The notes under the pieces: generated by a model | Told to the model about the DNA's origin: nothing | The model's input: only the letters and a program-made list of their open reading frames with translations | The model's database searches: none | Shown: one piece after another, positions 21,226-32,475 of the stretch | Layout of the letters: every line of letters starts with the position of its first letter | How positions within the stretch are numbered: the stretch's first letter is position 1 | Program-made: the position numbers and the translations under genes | Source: Plantago ovata | Lineage: Eukaryota > Streptophyta > Magnoliopsida > Lamiales > Plantaginaceae | DNA length: 64,000 nucleotides | Assembly: GCA_028274465.1 (NCBI GenBank) | Contig: CM051456.1 | Coordinates: 63,536,753 to 63,600,752 of the forward strand | Reading direction: 5' to 3'

Positions 21226-22088
21226 AGCGGGGAGTTTTGAAGGCCAAGCATACTTGGTGTCAATGTTTTATTTCCTTAGATAAATTTTCGAACAATTTTA
21301 TGCTTTGTATTCGGTCCTTGGTGGCATATGTTGAAACATCTATCGTTGTAACATAATTTATCACATTATGTATCTCCTCGCTTTTCCTTTAATGCCATGT
21401 TCGTTGCTCTTCGTTCCTTTTCTTATACTTGTGTTTTTTACTAACTCTTTTTCCGTTATGACGTATAACTTGATAGAGTAGTTAAACCCGTATAAGTTAA
21501 AATCGAAGAGGTAAGCTTCCCGCACCTCCTAATGATATAAAATGGTGTTTAACGAAATTACTTTGAGTTGTGCTCCTCGAGCTATTAAAGTAATCCATCT
21601 GCTTGTCAAATTTCTGCTTCTCGATATGGGGAGATCTCCTTCAAATCTTCTGTGAATTTCCGAAAAAATTCTAAGTGTTGAGCTCCTCCTGCTCGATTTC
21701 TTAGCCTTCCTCATTTCCATTTCTTTGAAAAGTGTCTCGATTAGAGTTCTCAAAAGGTGAGAAATAGGGGAGTTTTAGTCCGATTGTGCGAATCGGGGAG
21801 CTCTTTTTGGATCGAGCAAGCTCTCTGGATCGAGTAGCTTTCTATTCTGTTTTGAGTATAGTAGTTCTATACTTGAACATTTTTTGTCGCAAGATAGGCA
21901 TTGCATTGATTTGTCGGAAATTCAATTACAATGGGGGGCTTCTCGGCCAGCTTTCTTACAACTTTTTCTGAATCATACAACTTGAACCATAAAACAGGAG
22001 GGTACCTCTCACACAAGCTCGTGAGGAATCCTTCTCGATCTAGGGGCCTTTCACATGAGCTCTTCAAAAAGCTTGTTCCTTAAACAAC
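21226..22088. other. Non-coding spacer between Tat integrase and antisense ORF
   Basis: Both genes converge on this AT-rich stretch. I see no protein or RNA gene. It presumably holds the 3' ends of both transcripts. Confidence 0.5.
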
Positions 22089-25000
22089 TCAGGCGTAGAA
22101 CCTCTGGAGGTTGGAAGTATGCCACGGGTTCTTCAATACTCTTCCCTCCACGTCTTGGAGACGGTAGCTTCCATTGGACCTTGCTTCAACTATCTTGTAG
22201 GGGCCTTCCCAGTTGGGTTGCATCTTCCCAACTTTGCCCAGAATGTCCGCTCTTCGGAGTACGAAGTCTCCTACTTGGAAGTCTCTCTCCTTCACACCTT
22301 TGTTGTAGGTCTTTGCGATTAACGCTTGGTATCTCAGGATGTTGGCCAACACAGTGGTTCTCGCTTCACTTATCGTCTCTAGGTCGAAGAGCCTCTCGGT
22401 ATGATTGTCCTCGGGTTGATACCCTTGGATCCTGAGGGTTTCTACCGCCACTTCTGCTGGTATGACCGCTTCAGAACCATAAACTAGCGAGAAGGGAGTC
22501 TCTCTTGTAGCTGTTTTTGAAGTTGTGCGATATGCCCATACCACTCCATCAAGCTCGTCGACCCAATCCTTGTTGGTGGCAAATCTCTTTTGCAAGTTGT
22601 GGACAAGGATTTTGTTGACTGCTTCGGTCTGCCCATTGGATTGAGGATGTCCTACTGAGGTGTACCTCCTCTCAATCTTCATTTCCTTGCACCATTCATT
22701 GAACCTTTGGCCACAGAATTGAGAACCATTACTGAGATGAGGACTCTTGGTAAGCCGAATCGACACACGACGTTCCTCCATACAAAGTTCATCACTCTTT
22801 GTTCAGTGATAGTAGACACTGCCTCAACCTCTGCCCACTTGCTAAAGTATTCCACCGCAACTATGATGAATTTCTTTTGACTCGTGCCTCTTGGAAAAGG
22901 ACCGACTATGTCGATGCCCCATATGTCGAAAGGGCAAGTGACGGCAATGGGCATGAGGGGCTTCGCCGGGACATTGATTAGATTGGCGTGCAATTGACAC
23001 TCCTCGCACTTCCTCACAAATCGGGCAGCGTCTTCACGAACAGTGGGCCAGTAGTATCCTTGGCGGATGACTTTTTGCGCGAGGGTTCTTCCTCCGGCAT
23101 GGTCCCCGCAACTTCCTCTGTGCATTTCTCCTAAAAGTTTTTGCACTTCTTGTTCAGCGACGCATCTCAAGTAGACTCCCTCAAAGGATCTCTTGTACAA
23201 GTGATCTCCTTGCATGATGTAGCGACCCGCTTTTCCTTTGATTTTTCTTGCTTCAGCCTTATCACGAGGAAGGCTACCGTTCGTGAGATAGGTAGCGATC
23301 TCTTGCATCCAACTTGGTTGAGTGTCAATGGCCAAGACGTTTGGCTTTGATGACCATAGGGATGATGCATTGATTCTCATAAGTATCACATTCCGGGTAT
23401 CCACTCCTCCGGAAGCCGAAGCATATTTTGATAGTGCATCTACCCTTTGATTGAGATCCCTTGAGAATTTCTCAATCTCACAACTTTCGAACTTTTGAAT
23501 TTCCTCTGTGATGGTGCTCTTGTATTCGGCCAGTGATTCCTTCTTGGTTTTGAACTTTCCCGAGATTTGTTTCTCGACCAATTGAGAGTCAGTGAAGAGG
23601 TGTAGCTTCTTCACTTCAAGTGGTTTTGCCATACGTAGAGCGATGAGGATAGCTTCATACTCAGCTTCATTGTTGGAGACCAGAAAACTAAGAGTAACAG
23701 CGTACTCGAGCTCCGCTCCTCCCGGACTCTTGAAGTATATTCCTATCCCGCCATTTTTTCCTGAGGAAGATCCATCCACGTGAACAATCCAGACGTCCCC
23801 ATGGTTGGCGAGCTCCTTGGGTTTTGAAGAGACGGTCTCCATACCCTTAGGTTCCTCGAAGTTTTCTGCTAGGAACACCTCATGTCTTTTTCTTTTTGTC
23901 TTTGACATCTCTTTGAGTTCTTTCAGAGCATCCTCGAGAGCTTGCATTGCATCATTTTGTTGTGGTCACTCCTCGACCATCATCATGACATTTTGGGTTC
24001 GGGAGGGTTTTCCTTTGATGCTCCCTTGGAGGGATACTCTACGAGGAAGTCGGCAATGACTTGGGCTTTCTTGGCCAGAGGTGCTTGATAGTCAATGTCG
24101 TACTCGCTCAATTCGATTGCCCATCTTGCTAGCCTTCCCGATTTCTCAGGTTTTCCGAGGACTTGCTTGAGAGGTTGCTTCGTCAAGACCACAACCTTGT
24201 GCGCTCCAAAGTAAGGCTTCAGTCTCCACGCCGTATAGACTAGAGCGAAGGATAGCCTCTCGATATCCATATAGCGTGTTTCAGCTCCAGCGAGTACCTT
24301 GCTTAAGTAGTAGATGGGCAAGTGGTCGTTACCTTGAATGCGCACCAAGACAGAGCTAATGGCTTCCCCAGTTGCTACCAAGTATAAGTAAAGTACTTCT
24401 CCTTCCATTGGTTTTGAGAAAAGTGGAGGGGAGAGTAGATACTCTTTGAGCTTCTGAAAGGCTTCCTCACATTCTTTTGTCCACTCGAAGTGGTTGCTCT
24501 TTCTCAAAACTTTGAAGAATGGGAGATTTTTCTCGGCGGATCTCGAGATGAATCTACTCAACGCGATCGACTTCCCTACCAATTGTTGTACCTCATTGAT
24601 GGATTGGGGTTGAGGCAGATCGAGGATGGCCTTGATTTTCTCGGGGTTTGCTTCTATTCCTCTCTCCGTTACCATGTAACCGAGGAACTTCCCACCTTTA
24701 ACTCCAAAGGTACACTTCGCCGGATTGAGCTTCATGCCATACTTCCTCAGAATTGAGAAGCATTTTTCCAGGTAACCTACATGTTGCTCCTCGGTCTTGC
24801 TCTTGACTAGCATATCATCAACATATACTTCCATTGTTTTACCGAGCTCTTCTTTGAATATTTTGTTAACCAACCTTTGGTAGGTTGCTCCGGCATTTTT
24901 GAGGCCAAAAGGCATCACGTTGAAGCAATACACATTTCCGTTTGCGAAGAAGGCGGTCTTGGGTACATCATCCTTGGCCATTTTGACTTGGTAGAATCCT

Positions 25001-25947
25001 TGGTATGCATCCATGAAACTCAAGAGGGCACATCCTGCTGTGGAATCGACGAGCTGGTCGAACCGGGAAAGCGGGTAGGGATCCTTCGGGCAAAACTTGT
25101 TGAGCCTTGTGAAGTTGTTGCACATTCTCAACTTGCCGAGTCCCTTCTCCACAATGACTACATTGCAAACCCAGTCGAAGTATCTTTCTTCCTTGATGTG
25201 ACCGGCCTTAAAAAATCTTTGGACTTCCGCTTTAATGATGGCATTGTCTTCCGCACTGAAGTCTCTTCGCTTTTCTCGAATATGGGTGATTGACGGGTCA
25301 ACGTTCAGATGGTGAACCGCGACCCTTGGGTCGATCCCCTTGAGGTCCTCGGTACTCCACGTGAAGATGTCGTTGTTATCTTTCAAACATTGGATGAGTT
25401 TCATTCTCATTTCTGTAGTCATCTCGGTACCAATTTTGGTAACCTTGTCAGCACTTCCTTCGACAATTTGAATTTCTTCGAGGGTTTCTCTTGCTTCAAT
25501 CTTGTTTTCCTCAAAGAATTTCTTCTTCTTGGAAGAGGGTGGTATTGGGGGTATAACTTGATACTCCTCGAGCTCCTTGACAGCTCCTACTAGGGTATCT
25601 CTTTCTTTTTTTTGACTTGCTTTCCTTCGCGTAAGTGACGGACTTGGCTTTTTTGACTGTTTCTTCACTTGCCGGACCGTATAAAAATGATAAGGAGCGT
25701 TATGAACAAGAGGATGCTCCTCAAGTGATTGGCCCGGGTTCGGCTCTCCGATGGCAACCTCGGAAGTGAACTTGGCTGACATGTTGTAGAATTCCGATGC
25801 CTCTCTTATGTCTCCAACTTCTTGTCCAATTCCCAATGGAGTGGGGAACTTCAACTTGTTGTGGACTGTAGACACTACGGCTCGGAACTGAGAGAGGCCG
25901 GGTCTACCCAAGACTGCGAAGTAATCAAAAGGCATATTGACGACCAA
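22089..25947 (-). pseudogene. pol: Tat-type pol: RT, RNase H, second RNase H, integrase; broken
   Basis: 25947-23983 holds the RT (RRDFSAEDNAIIKAEVQRF, MPFGLKNAGATYQRL, catalytic YVDDMLVKS) and the Ty3-type RNase H. A frameshift and a TGA near 23970-23996 precede 23947-22679, which has a second RNase H of the archaeal-like type (VHVDGSS, NNEAEYEA, FTDSQLV) and the integrase HHCC finger (H-H, CEECQLHA) and core (WGIDIVGPF). Another frameshift near 22740 falls inside the conserved ISDNGSQF motif; the rest, with the final glutamate region GQTEAVNK and the C-terminal domain, is at 22781-22089. The two RNase H domains place it in the Tat lineage. With three lesions it cannot make a full polyprotein. 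Confidence 0.85.
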
Positions 25948-25968
25948 AAAGGGGACATGTTGAGTTAC

Positions 25969-26817
25969 TCATCGCGGAGCACTTCCCATTGAGACCGTCA
26001 AGTTGATCATTCCGAGGGGCATGATGGGTTGTCCTCCAAAGCCTACCAGGGCACTCCTCACCTCTTTAAGACCTTCTCTTGGATTCATTTGCATCCTCTT
26101 CAAGGTTCCCGTGAAGATCAAGTTAGCCGAACATCCGGTGACGACGAGGATCCTTCCTAAATTGTAGGATTGAACATCAAGGGAAACCACTAGCGGAACA
26201 CATGGGTCATAGATGTTTCCTCCTCCGGCATGCCATAGAGGGATCTCACTATCATCAAATGAGATGACATTGGTACCTGGTCGTGCAACTTGGGCATACT
26301 TCACGTCTCTGATTCTGAGATTATCAGTTGTGATCTCCCTCTGATTTTGAGTGTCGCCTCCCGCGGGTCCTCCGACAATTGTAAGAGTGTGGATGCTTCC
26401 GTTCACGGGACGGTTTTCATAATTGTTGTAATTATGAATATCATCATAATGGGGATTCCCTTGGGGGTGGTGCTCGATCCCCACTTGAGGAGGTGGAGGG
26501 AGGATCGCCAGGGGTTCTTCCTTACGGATATAGTTGACCAACTGCCCATTGCGTATCATCCTCTCAATTTCGTTTTTGAGCTCGACGCACTCATCAGAGG
26601 TGTGCCCCTTTCTTTTGTGAAACTGGCAAAATTTCTCCGAACTCTTGTTCTTTCGGTTTTCTTGGATTGGGGGTGGCCAGGAGACATCTAGCTTCCTCGA
26701 GACTATATAGTTCAAGATGTCGGATCTTGGCCTATTTAAGTCCGTGTAGTTTCTATACCTCCTTGGAGGAGACCTCTTGTCTCGAAACTCGTTCCTCGAG
26801 GGACCCTCTCTGATCAA
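25969..26817 (-). pseudogene. Tat gag tail and protease, catalytic aspartate lost
   Basis: The Gag tail has the Tat-type motif CQFHKRKGHTSDEC. The protease follows, but where the family has an (I/V)DTGSS core this copy reads VVTGCSANLIF: D is replaced by V and the first S by C, so the enzyme should be inactive. The frame ends at an in-frame TGA in CGA-TGA at about 25969-25971, and the conserved sequence resumes in the same frame in the RT ORF (VPFLVVNMPFDYFAVLGRP). Confidence 0.75.
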
Positions 26818-26998
26818 ACCATGCTTTTGATCTCTTCTTTGCTTTCCGGGATTTTGTGGGCGAGGAGGATACTCCTTCTCTTTTTTCTTTTTCCTTCCCT
26901 TTTTCCTTGGGAGGATTGGTTCTCACCGTGACTGTTCTTCAGAATTCCTCGGACTCGAGGAAATCCTTGCAAACTTTCGCTAGTTGAGCTTCATTCTC

Positions 26999-27302
26999 TA
27001 CCACGATGCTGAGAGCACCTCTTGGAACTTTATGTTGGTAGTGTTACCATACAAGTATTCTTTTCTCTCATTGATCGAGTGATCTTCAACTTGGAGGGCT
27101 GCTTCATGAAAACGATTAATGAAGTCCCTCAAATCTTCATTGTTTTTCTAAACAATTTCGGCCAAGTATCTCACTCTTCTCTTGGTGTTCATGACCTTCT
27201 CGAATCGCTTAGAGAATTCCTTGCAGAGATCTCTATAGGATTTGATCGAGCGATGAGGAAGGCGCGACCACCATCATGGCTTCTCCTGAGAGGTTACCCG
27301 GG
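26999..27302 (-). pseudogene. Tat gag, middle segment
   Basis: Starting at the copy 1 insertion point, the minus strand reads LPGNLSGEAMMVARLPHRSI then FINRFHEAALQVEDHSINE, typical retrotransposon Gag, with a TAG at about 27149-27151 and another stop at 26999. It joins the upstream half at 36011-36340 across the inserted element. Confidence 0.7.
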
Positions 27303-27307
27303 AAGAG

Positions 27308-28453
27308 TGATGAACACGAATTTGTCAAACTCGATTAATCAAATAAATTTGTTATTTAGCCAAAGGCAATTCACAACTACAACGAAAACCGTAGTGTAGC
27401 AGTAGAATAACCTCGAGTGTCGATCTCTAAGGACTATAACTAGCTTTATCTAATCTAATTTAGAATATAAAACAGCAGACGATTTAGCAAAGGTTTTTCT
27501 TAACAGATAATGGAGATTGGTGATAGTATGGTCCTTCAAAGCATAACGGGTTAATAATCATGTGTAAATTCCTCGGTTTTGCATGGAGATCTTTGATCAA
27601 TGAATTGTCCTGTTGTAATTATCAAACACTACGAAGATATAGATTTAGATAGGTCAAAGACCAATGAATTGTCCAATTGTGTGCAATAATTAATCAACAA
27701 TACGAAGATAGAGATTTAGATAGATCAAATAAATAAAGCAATAACACGGAGTATAATGCGTGATATAGCCATTAGCATAATTATCAACCCTTCGCTAAGA
27801 ATTCACATACTATCACCAACGAGAAGTTTAGCTACTCATAGTTGTCATGCAATCAACAGAAATCATAGAAGAAAACATGTTGAAAGATATATAAAAATAA
27901 GTAGAAAAACTATAAGATACAATGTTACCGAAGGTTGCCAGTCTCCGAAGAATCGCGATCTTACAAGCTCCAAACTGCTATGAAAAAGTGTCTCCTAAGC
28001 TATGAACCCCCAGAACAGGCTCTGGAAAGTTCCTACCTAAAACTACAGAGAAAGGTGAGAGAGAAGGTTTGGAAAAGTATGAAAGGCCGAGTCGCCTGGG
28101 AGTAAAATTCGGGATTTTACGCGTTTTCGACGCGTTTTTGGATTTCTTTCCCTTTTCGGACTCGGTTTCTGACTTCTAGTGGCCTTCTAACCTCCAGATT
28201 CGACCCCTAGACTTCAAATCCTATCCGGAAACCTTCAGATACTCCAATTAGGCTTCTGGAACATCAATTCCTTGTCAACTTCAATATAATTGCCCGAAAA
28301 ACCTCGTTTTCAACCAAAACCTGTAAAATAAAAACTAAAGGGAAACGTGACACTATTCTAATAAAATATACTAAAATATAGCTAAATTAACATAGAGGAT
28401 AGCTAAAATAGGTGAAAAAGACTTCAATGAAAGTGTAAAATACACATTCATCA
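27308..28453 (-). repeat. 3' LTR of copy 1, lacking the promoter block
   Basis: TGATGAAC...TTCATCA on the plus strand (1146 bp). Against the 5' LTR it lacks about 119 bases near 28085-28105. In the 5' LTR these hold the TATA box and most of the CpG palindromes. A residual GAGTCGCC marks the site. Confidence 0.85.
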
Positions 28454-28466
28454 AACTCCCCAAACC
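28454..28466 (-). promoter_or_regulatory. Polypurine tract of copy 1
   Basis: The minus strand immediately before the 3' LTR reads GGTTTGGGGAGTT, a G-rich tract at the position expected for plus-strand priming. Confidence 0.6.
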
Positions 28467-30313
28467 GAACCTTTGCTTGTCCTCAAGCAACTAAGCTAGA
28501 CTCTAATGCAAAAAACAATGCAACACATAAAATGGAGTCTCATGCCAAATAAAATGAACTAATCTACCGAATCTATCAAAAAACATATGAACAAGAACCA
28601 TATAAATCAAAACATGAATATTGGTTGAAGAATGCCTCGATTGACTCATACACATCCACATAAGCACTTATGTTAGGACAAGATAGTCTCTCGTAACATT
28701 CTCTACCTGGACCTAGTCAGTGACGACGTAATGAAACATGTTAAGTTACGAATCGTTGACCCGTGCCTATGAAACTGAGGACTTACTGCTGTTCACCAAG
28801 TTAAGACTTTTCCTCAAAGAGGTCGAACCAGTACTGGCTCTCATCGAACAAAGGAGGGTTCCCTATAAAAGATAACACTCTCGTATTCTACCCATCTCTC
28901 AAGCAAAGCCTTAAGATTTTCACCACTTCCTGAATGGCAGGACGAGGGTGGTCTAGAACAGATGACACTCAAAAACAAAAGACAAAAAATAGAAAAGTAC
29001 AACACGATTACGAACATTACAAGAATTGGAAAACGAGACACAACACTTTGCTAAACTGCTATTTTGCTTTCTTTTTGGACCCCTCTTTGTTTTTTTTTTT
29101 TGGGGTCTTTTCCTTTTTTTTTTTTTTTTTTTTTCTTTCCATTTTCTTTTTTTTTTTTGTTTCTTTTTTCCTGGAATTTTTCTTTCTTTTTTTCGATTTT
29201 TTTTTAGCCAGCAGTAGCACAGCGAAAAAGAAACGAAATGACTCACAAATGACTTCCCCAAACCTATTCGAAAGAATAGGTTGGAGTACAAAATTTACGA
29301 AAAAGGAAAAATAAATCACAACACAGGAATGAAAAATGAAAAACAAGTCTAATGATGGTGCAACCCCCTCCCCAAACCTATTCGAAAGAATAGGCTGCAA
29401 ACAAAGGATCACACAACCTCACACTACCTCCTTCCTAGGCATTTAGCAATCTCAAAGCATGGTGAAGACTTGTTGCCTCTTAGGTACATAATTACTCGGG
29501 AAAACAACCATAATACCCTAACATGCATCATCCTATTATAAAGGCCTTCGTGAACCGCAGTAGAGAAAACACCACTAAGTGATGTCGAGACTAGCAAGCT
29601 TAACTAAGTGCAATACATAAATGTGACAAGCCAAGCGAGAAAAACCTCAAACAAATTCATAGAGATGAAGCATATGATTAATGGCATAGTTAGTTAATCT
29701 TCCCAATAAAAAAGTTCAAAAAATTCGGCAATAAACTCCATATAAAACATGCAAGACTATCCTAGGATGAATGTAGTGAATGCAACCTAAAAACTAAGAA
29801 AGCAGTAAACGTGCAAATGCAAATGCAGACGGATAAAACAAGATACTAAGCAACACAAAGCCAAACAATACTTAACATCGCGGTTCACATCCCATCCCCC
29901 TTATGATTCTTAACCTAGCCCCTAGCAAAAGAGACTGAGTAATAAGAAGTGATACTAGATGTTACCGAATGGTTTGGCCTCGGTTGGCTGAGAGTGGACA
30001 TGTGAAAAGACTAATCATCGGGATGGTAATCCCCATAAAAGTCCCTCCACATGTCAGACAGGAGGTCATTGGACTGCTATAGAGCCTCCTGTTGCTGCTG
30101 GATGAGCTGTTGCTGCTCCCACCTTTGTTGCCTATCCTCTCGGCGATGCTCCTCGAATGTCTCCCAATCGCGGTTACGCTGGGCAATGTGCCCGTCGAGG
30201 TCCTGTCGCAGTCCTTGGACAGAAGTGGTCAAGGCCGCGGTACTGGCATCAACTCTATCGAAACGATCGTCGAGGTAGGCTCGGAATTCAGAGAAGTCAA
30301 ATCCTCTAGACCC
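28467..30313 (-). other. 3' non-coding region of copy 1
   Basis: No protein. It has a T-rich plus strand at 29087-29212, which is a purine-rich A/G tract in the sense of the element, equivalent to 17916-18011 in copy 2. Two stem-loops lie at 29261-29282 and 29375-29396. The short frames here are low-complexity shadows. Confidence 0.65.
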
Positions 30314-31346
30314 CTATGGTGCTCGAGGTGGTGCATGCGGTGCTCTATGGACAAATGGAATATCCGGGATAGGGGCTTGGCCATCATCAGCCTCCATAGC
30401 ATCCTCATAATCATTCTCGTTATCCGAATCGCTCGGTCGGAAGGGTGCTTCCACATCAGCAGTGGCAGCCGTGGGGTTCTTCATCTGATACCTAGAAAGT
30501 TGTACTTCAATAGTCGAGGGTGATAGGGCAGCGACCTCGCAATCCCCCTCGTCAATGTCCTCGACCCCATGATATTTGCAGTAGGCAATGATGAAGCTCG
30601 GAAAGATGAAGGGCTTCTTCTTCTTTCCCCAGTGGCGCTCATACTCTTCATACATGATGTGCCCGATGTCGATCCGATGTCTGTCTATCAAGTAGTAGAG
30701 GAGCTCGGTGTAATTTGGCTGTATCCAAGTGTCATTCTTCCTATGGATCAAGTTGAAGATGCAGAATTTCATCATCACCTTAGCCTCAATGCTAAGGTCC
30801 CTCTGACGGATCCGTGCAGGTTCTGCTTCGATTTCTGGATATCTGTACTCCCTGTTGCAGATCACGTCTGTAATATGTCTTCCTATCCCCCTAGAGGCCC
30901 TCGAATATAGGTAGGCATGGTTGCTCCCTGTGAACTCCTGTTGCCCAAAATGGATGAATGAAGAAATTGACTCTGGTGTCCTTGGTATTATCAGGCCTCG
31001 AACTAGTACGCCATTCTTCTCCTCGAGATCAGTGAATCCAGTGTAGAACTCTTGGAGGAGGCTCACGTCGTACCCCTTGAACCTGTTGGAACTATACCAA
31101 ACCCAATTCCTTCTTGATGCCAATCGGGAGAGCGTCCTATACCCCGCTGCTCCATCTACCGCTTTCGGAGTATCAATCCTCCTGTCTGGAATGATCGATC
31201 TTCCCCCTTCGGCTAGCTCCGCTTCGAGCCTTTGTCGGACATCCAGCTAAAGACAACTCGTACATGTTGTGAGAAGGTTGGGAGCTTGATGCTACTCCCT
31301 TTCCCTTCTTGCTCGAGCCAGCTCTCCTCGATCCTCTTGGAGCCAT
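30314..31346 (-). pseudogene. Plant-transposon-protein-like extra ORF of copy 1
   Basis: The start is ATG at 31346 (MAPRGSRRAGSSKKGK, a basic N-terminus). A 1-base shift near 31245-31250 separates it from the main part, which runs through YSSNRFKGYDVSLLQEFY, LVRGLIIPRTPESI, LSIEAKVMMKFCIFNLI, RHRIDIGHIMYEEY and FIFPSFIIAYCKYHGV to an acidic proline-rich tail ending at 30314. These segments follow the 'putative plant transposon protein' domain seen after pol in many plant retrotransposons, commonly called env-like by position. I see no membrane segment or signal peptide. Copy 2 has lost this ORF entirely. Confidence 0.65.
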
Positions 31347-32475
31347 GATTCCTACAAACAGCAATTAGTATCTTGTATGACACAAAACAGACTTATGCAT
31401 ATGCAAATGTACGAGCGAACAAACGACCAATATCTACAACAATCCCACTCCTCAAAAACCCAATGTCTAGTCTAGCTACTTCATCATGCAACATATCAAT
31501 GTAACTACTACAATCACATATCACATTATGCTCTTGCTAGACAACAAATGCCTTGAATCACATGGCTCAATTCATACCATAGTAACAAAAGATCTAACAA
31601 CATAAATCCTCAACTCCATCAATCATGCATTCTACCATTACATCCATCATTATCATATCAACAAACACATGTTTAAACATGGAATGAAAGTAAAAGATAC
31701 ATTTCCTAACAAGATATATCATCTAATAGCAAAAAATCTCAAACCAATAAACCAAGCCTAATTGAACATGCAATTGATAAAGAATAACGTTTCTAATCAC
31801 ATAAATCATCAACCCATACATCATACAAGCTTAATTGAAGCATAAATCAAAAAACGTCCAAATTTGAAAAAAATTAGTGTTCATGTGAGTTTACCTCAAA
31901 TCCGAAGATTGAATGAACTAGGAAGAGATTTGTTCTGATGAAAAGAAAGAGCACGTAACGGGCTTCGATTGAAGCTAAAGAACACACAATTTGATGAAAA
32001 TATGAAGAAGTTATGAAGGATTGAAGAAATTTTGAAAATGGGGGGAATTTTTGGACTTTAGATGAAGAAGATGAAGTGAAATGAGAGAAATTGGGGGAGA
32101 ACCCCGATTTTATTTTCTGCAGAACGCGGGGCGAGTCGCCCCCGCGCGTCCGGAGCGCGCGGCGCGCTCTGGACTCGTGGGGCAATTCGCCCCCTATGGG
32201 GGGCGATTCGACCCCACCTCCTGAGGCGAGGAGACGAACTTTTTGAAAAAATGCGGTTTTTAATTCCCCGAAAACCATTTTTCTCACAAAACACTCGAAA
32301 AATCTCACTCAAACATAAGCACATACGACACAAAGACGAACAAGTTCACATATGAAAAGCAAATTGTTCAAATATGAATGCATGCAATAAAGCGGTAAAG
32401 AAAGCGATAAAAACTACGGGTTGCCTCCCGGATAGCGCCATTGTTTAAAGTCTTTGACTCGACTCCTGTCTGTGC
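31347..32475 (-). other. Spacer between protease and extra ORF of copy 1
   Basis: AT-rich except for a CpG-dense block at 32117-32225 with near-palindromes of the GGGGCGATTCGCCCC type. Just after the protease lies a CCGGGAGGCAACCCG motif conserved in copies 2 and 4. No coding evidence. Confidence 0.6.
32117..32225. repeat. Internal CpG palindrome module of copy 1
   Basis: A run of G/C-rich inverted repeats (GGGCGAGTCGCCC, GGAGCGCGCGGCGCGCTCT, GGGGCGATTCGACCCC) in AT-rich surroundings. It matches in position the 60-bp palindrome of copy 4 (62342-62401). Confidence 0.65.

Larger units (their letters stand above)
19302..27307 (-). mobile_element. Tat-lineage Ty3/gypsy element, 3' portion
   Basis: On the minus strand this holds the second half of gag, protease, reverse transcriptase, two RNase H domains and integrase; on the opposite strand downstream of pol is an extra ORF. 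Dual RNase H and an antisense ORF in the 3' part are known features of the Tat lineage. Its left side is cut by copy 2 at 19302 and its gag is split by copy 1 at 27303-27307. The rest of gag is at 36006-36959. No LTR of this element is in the window. Confidence 0.8.
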
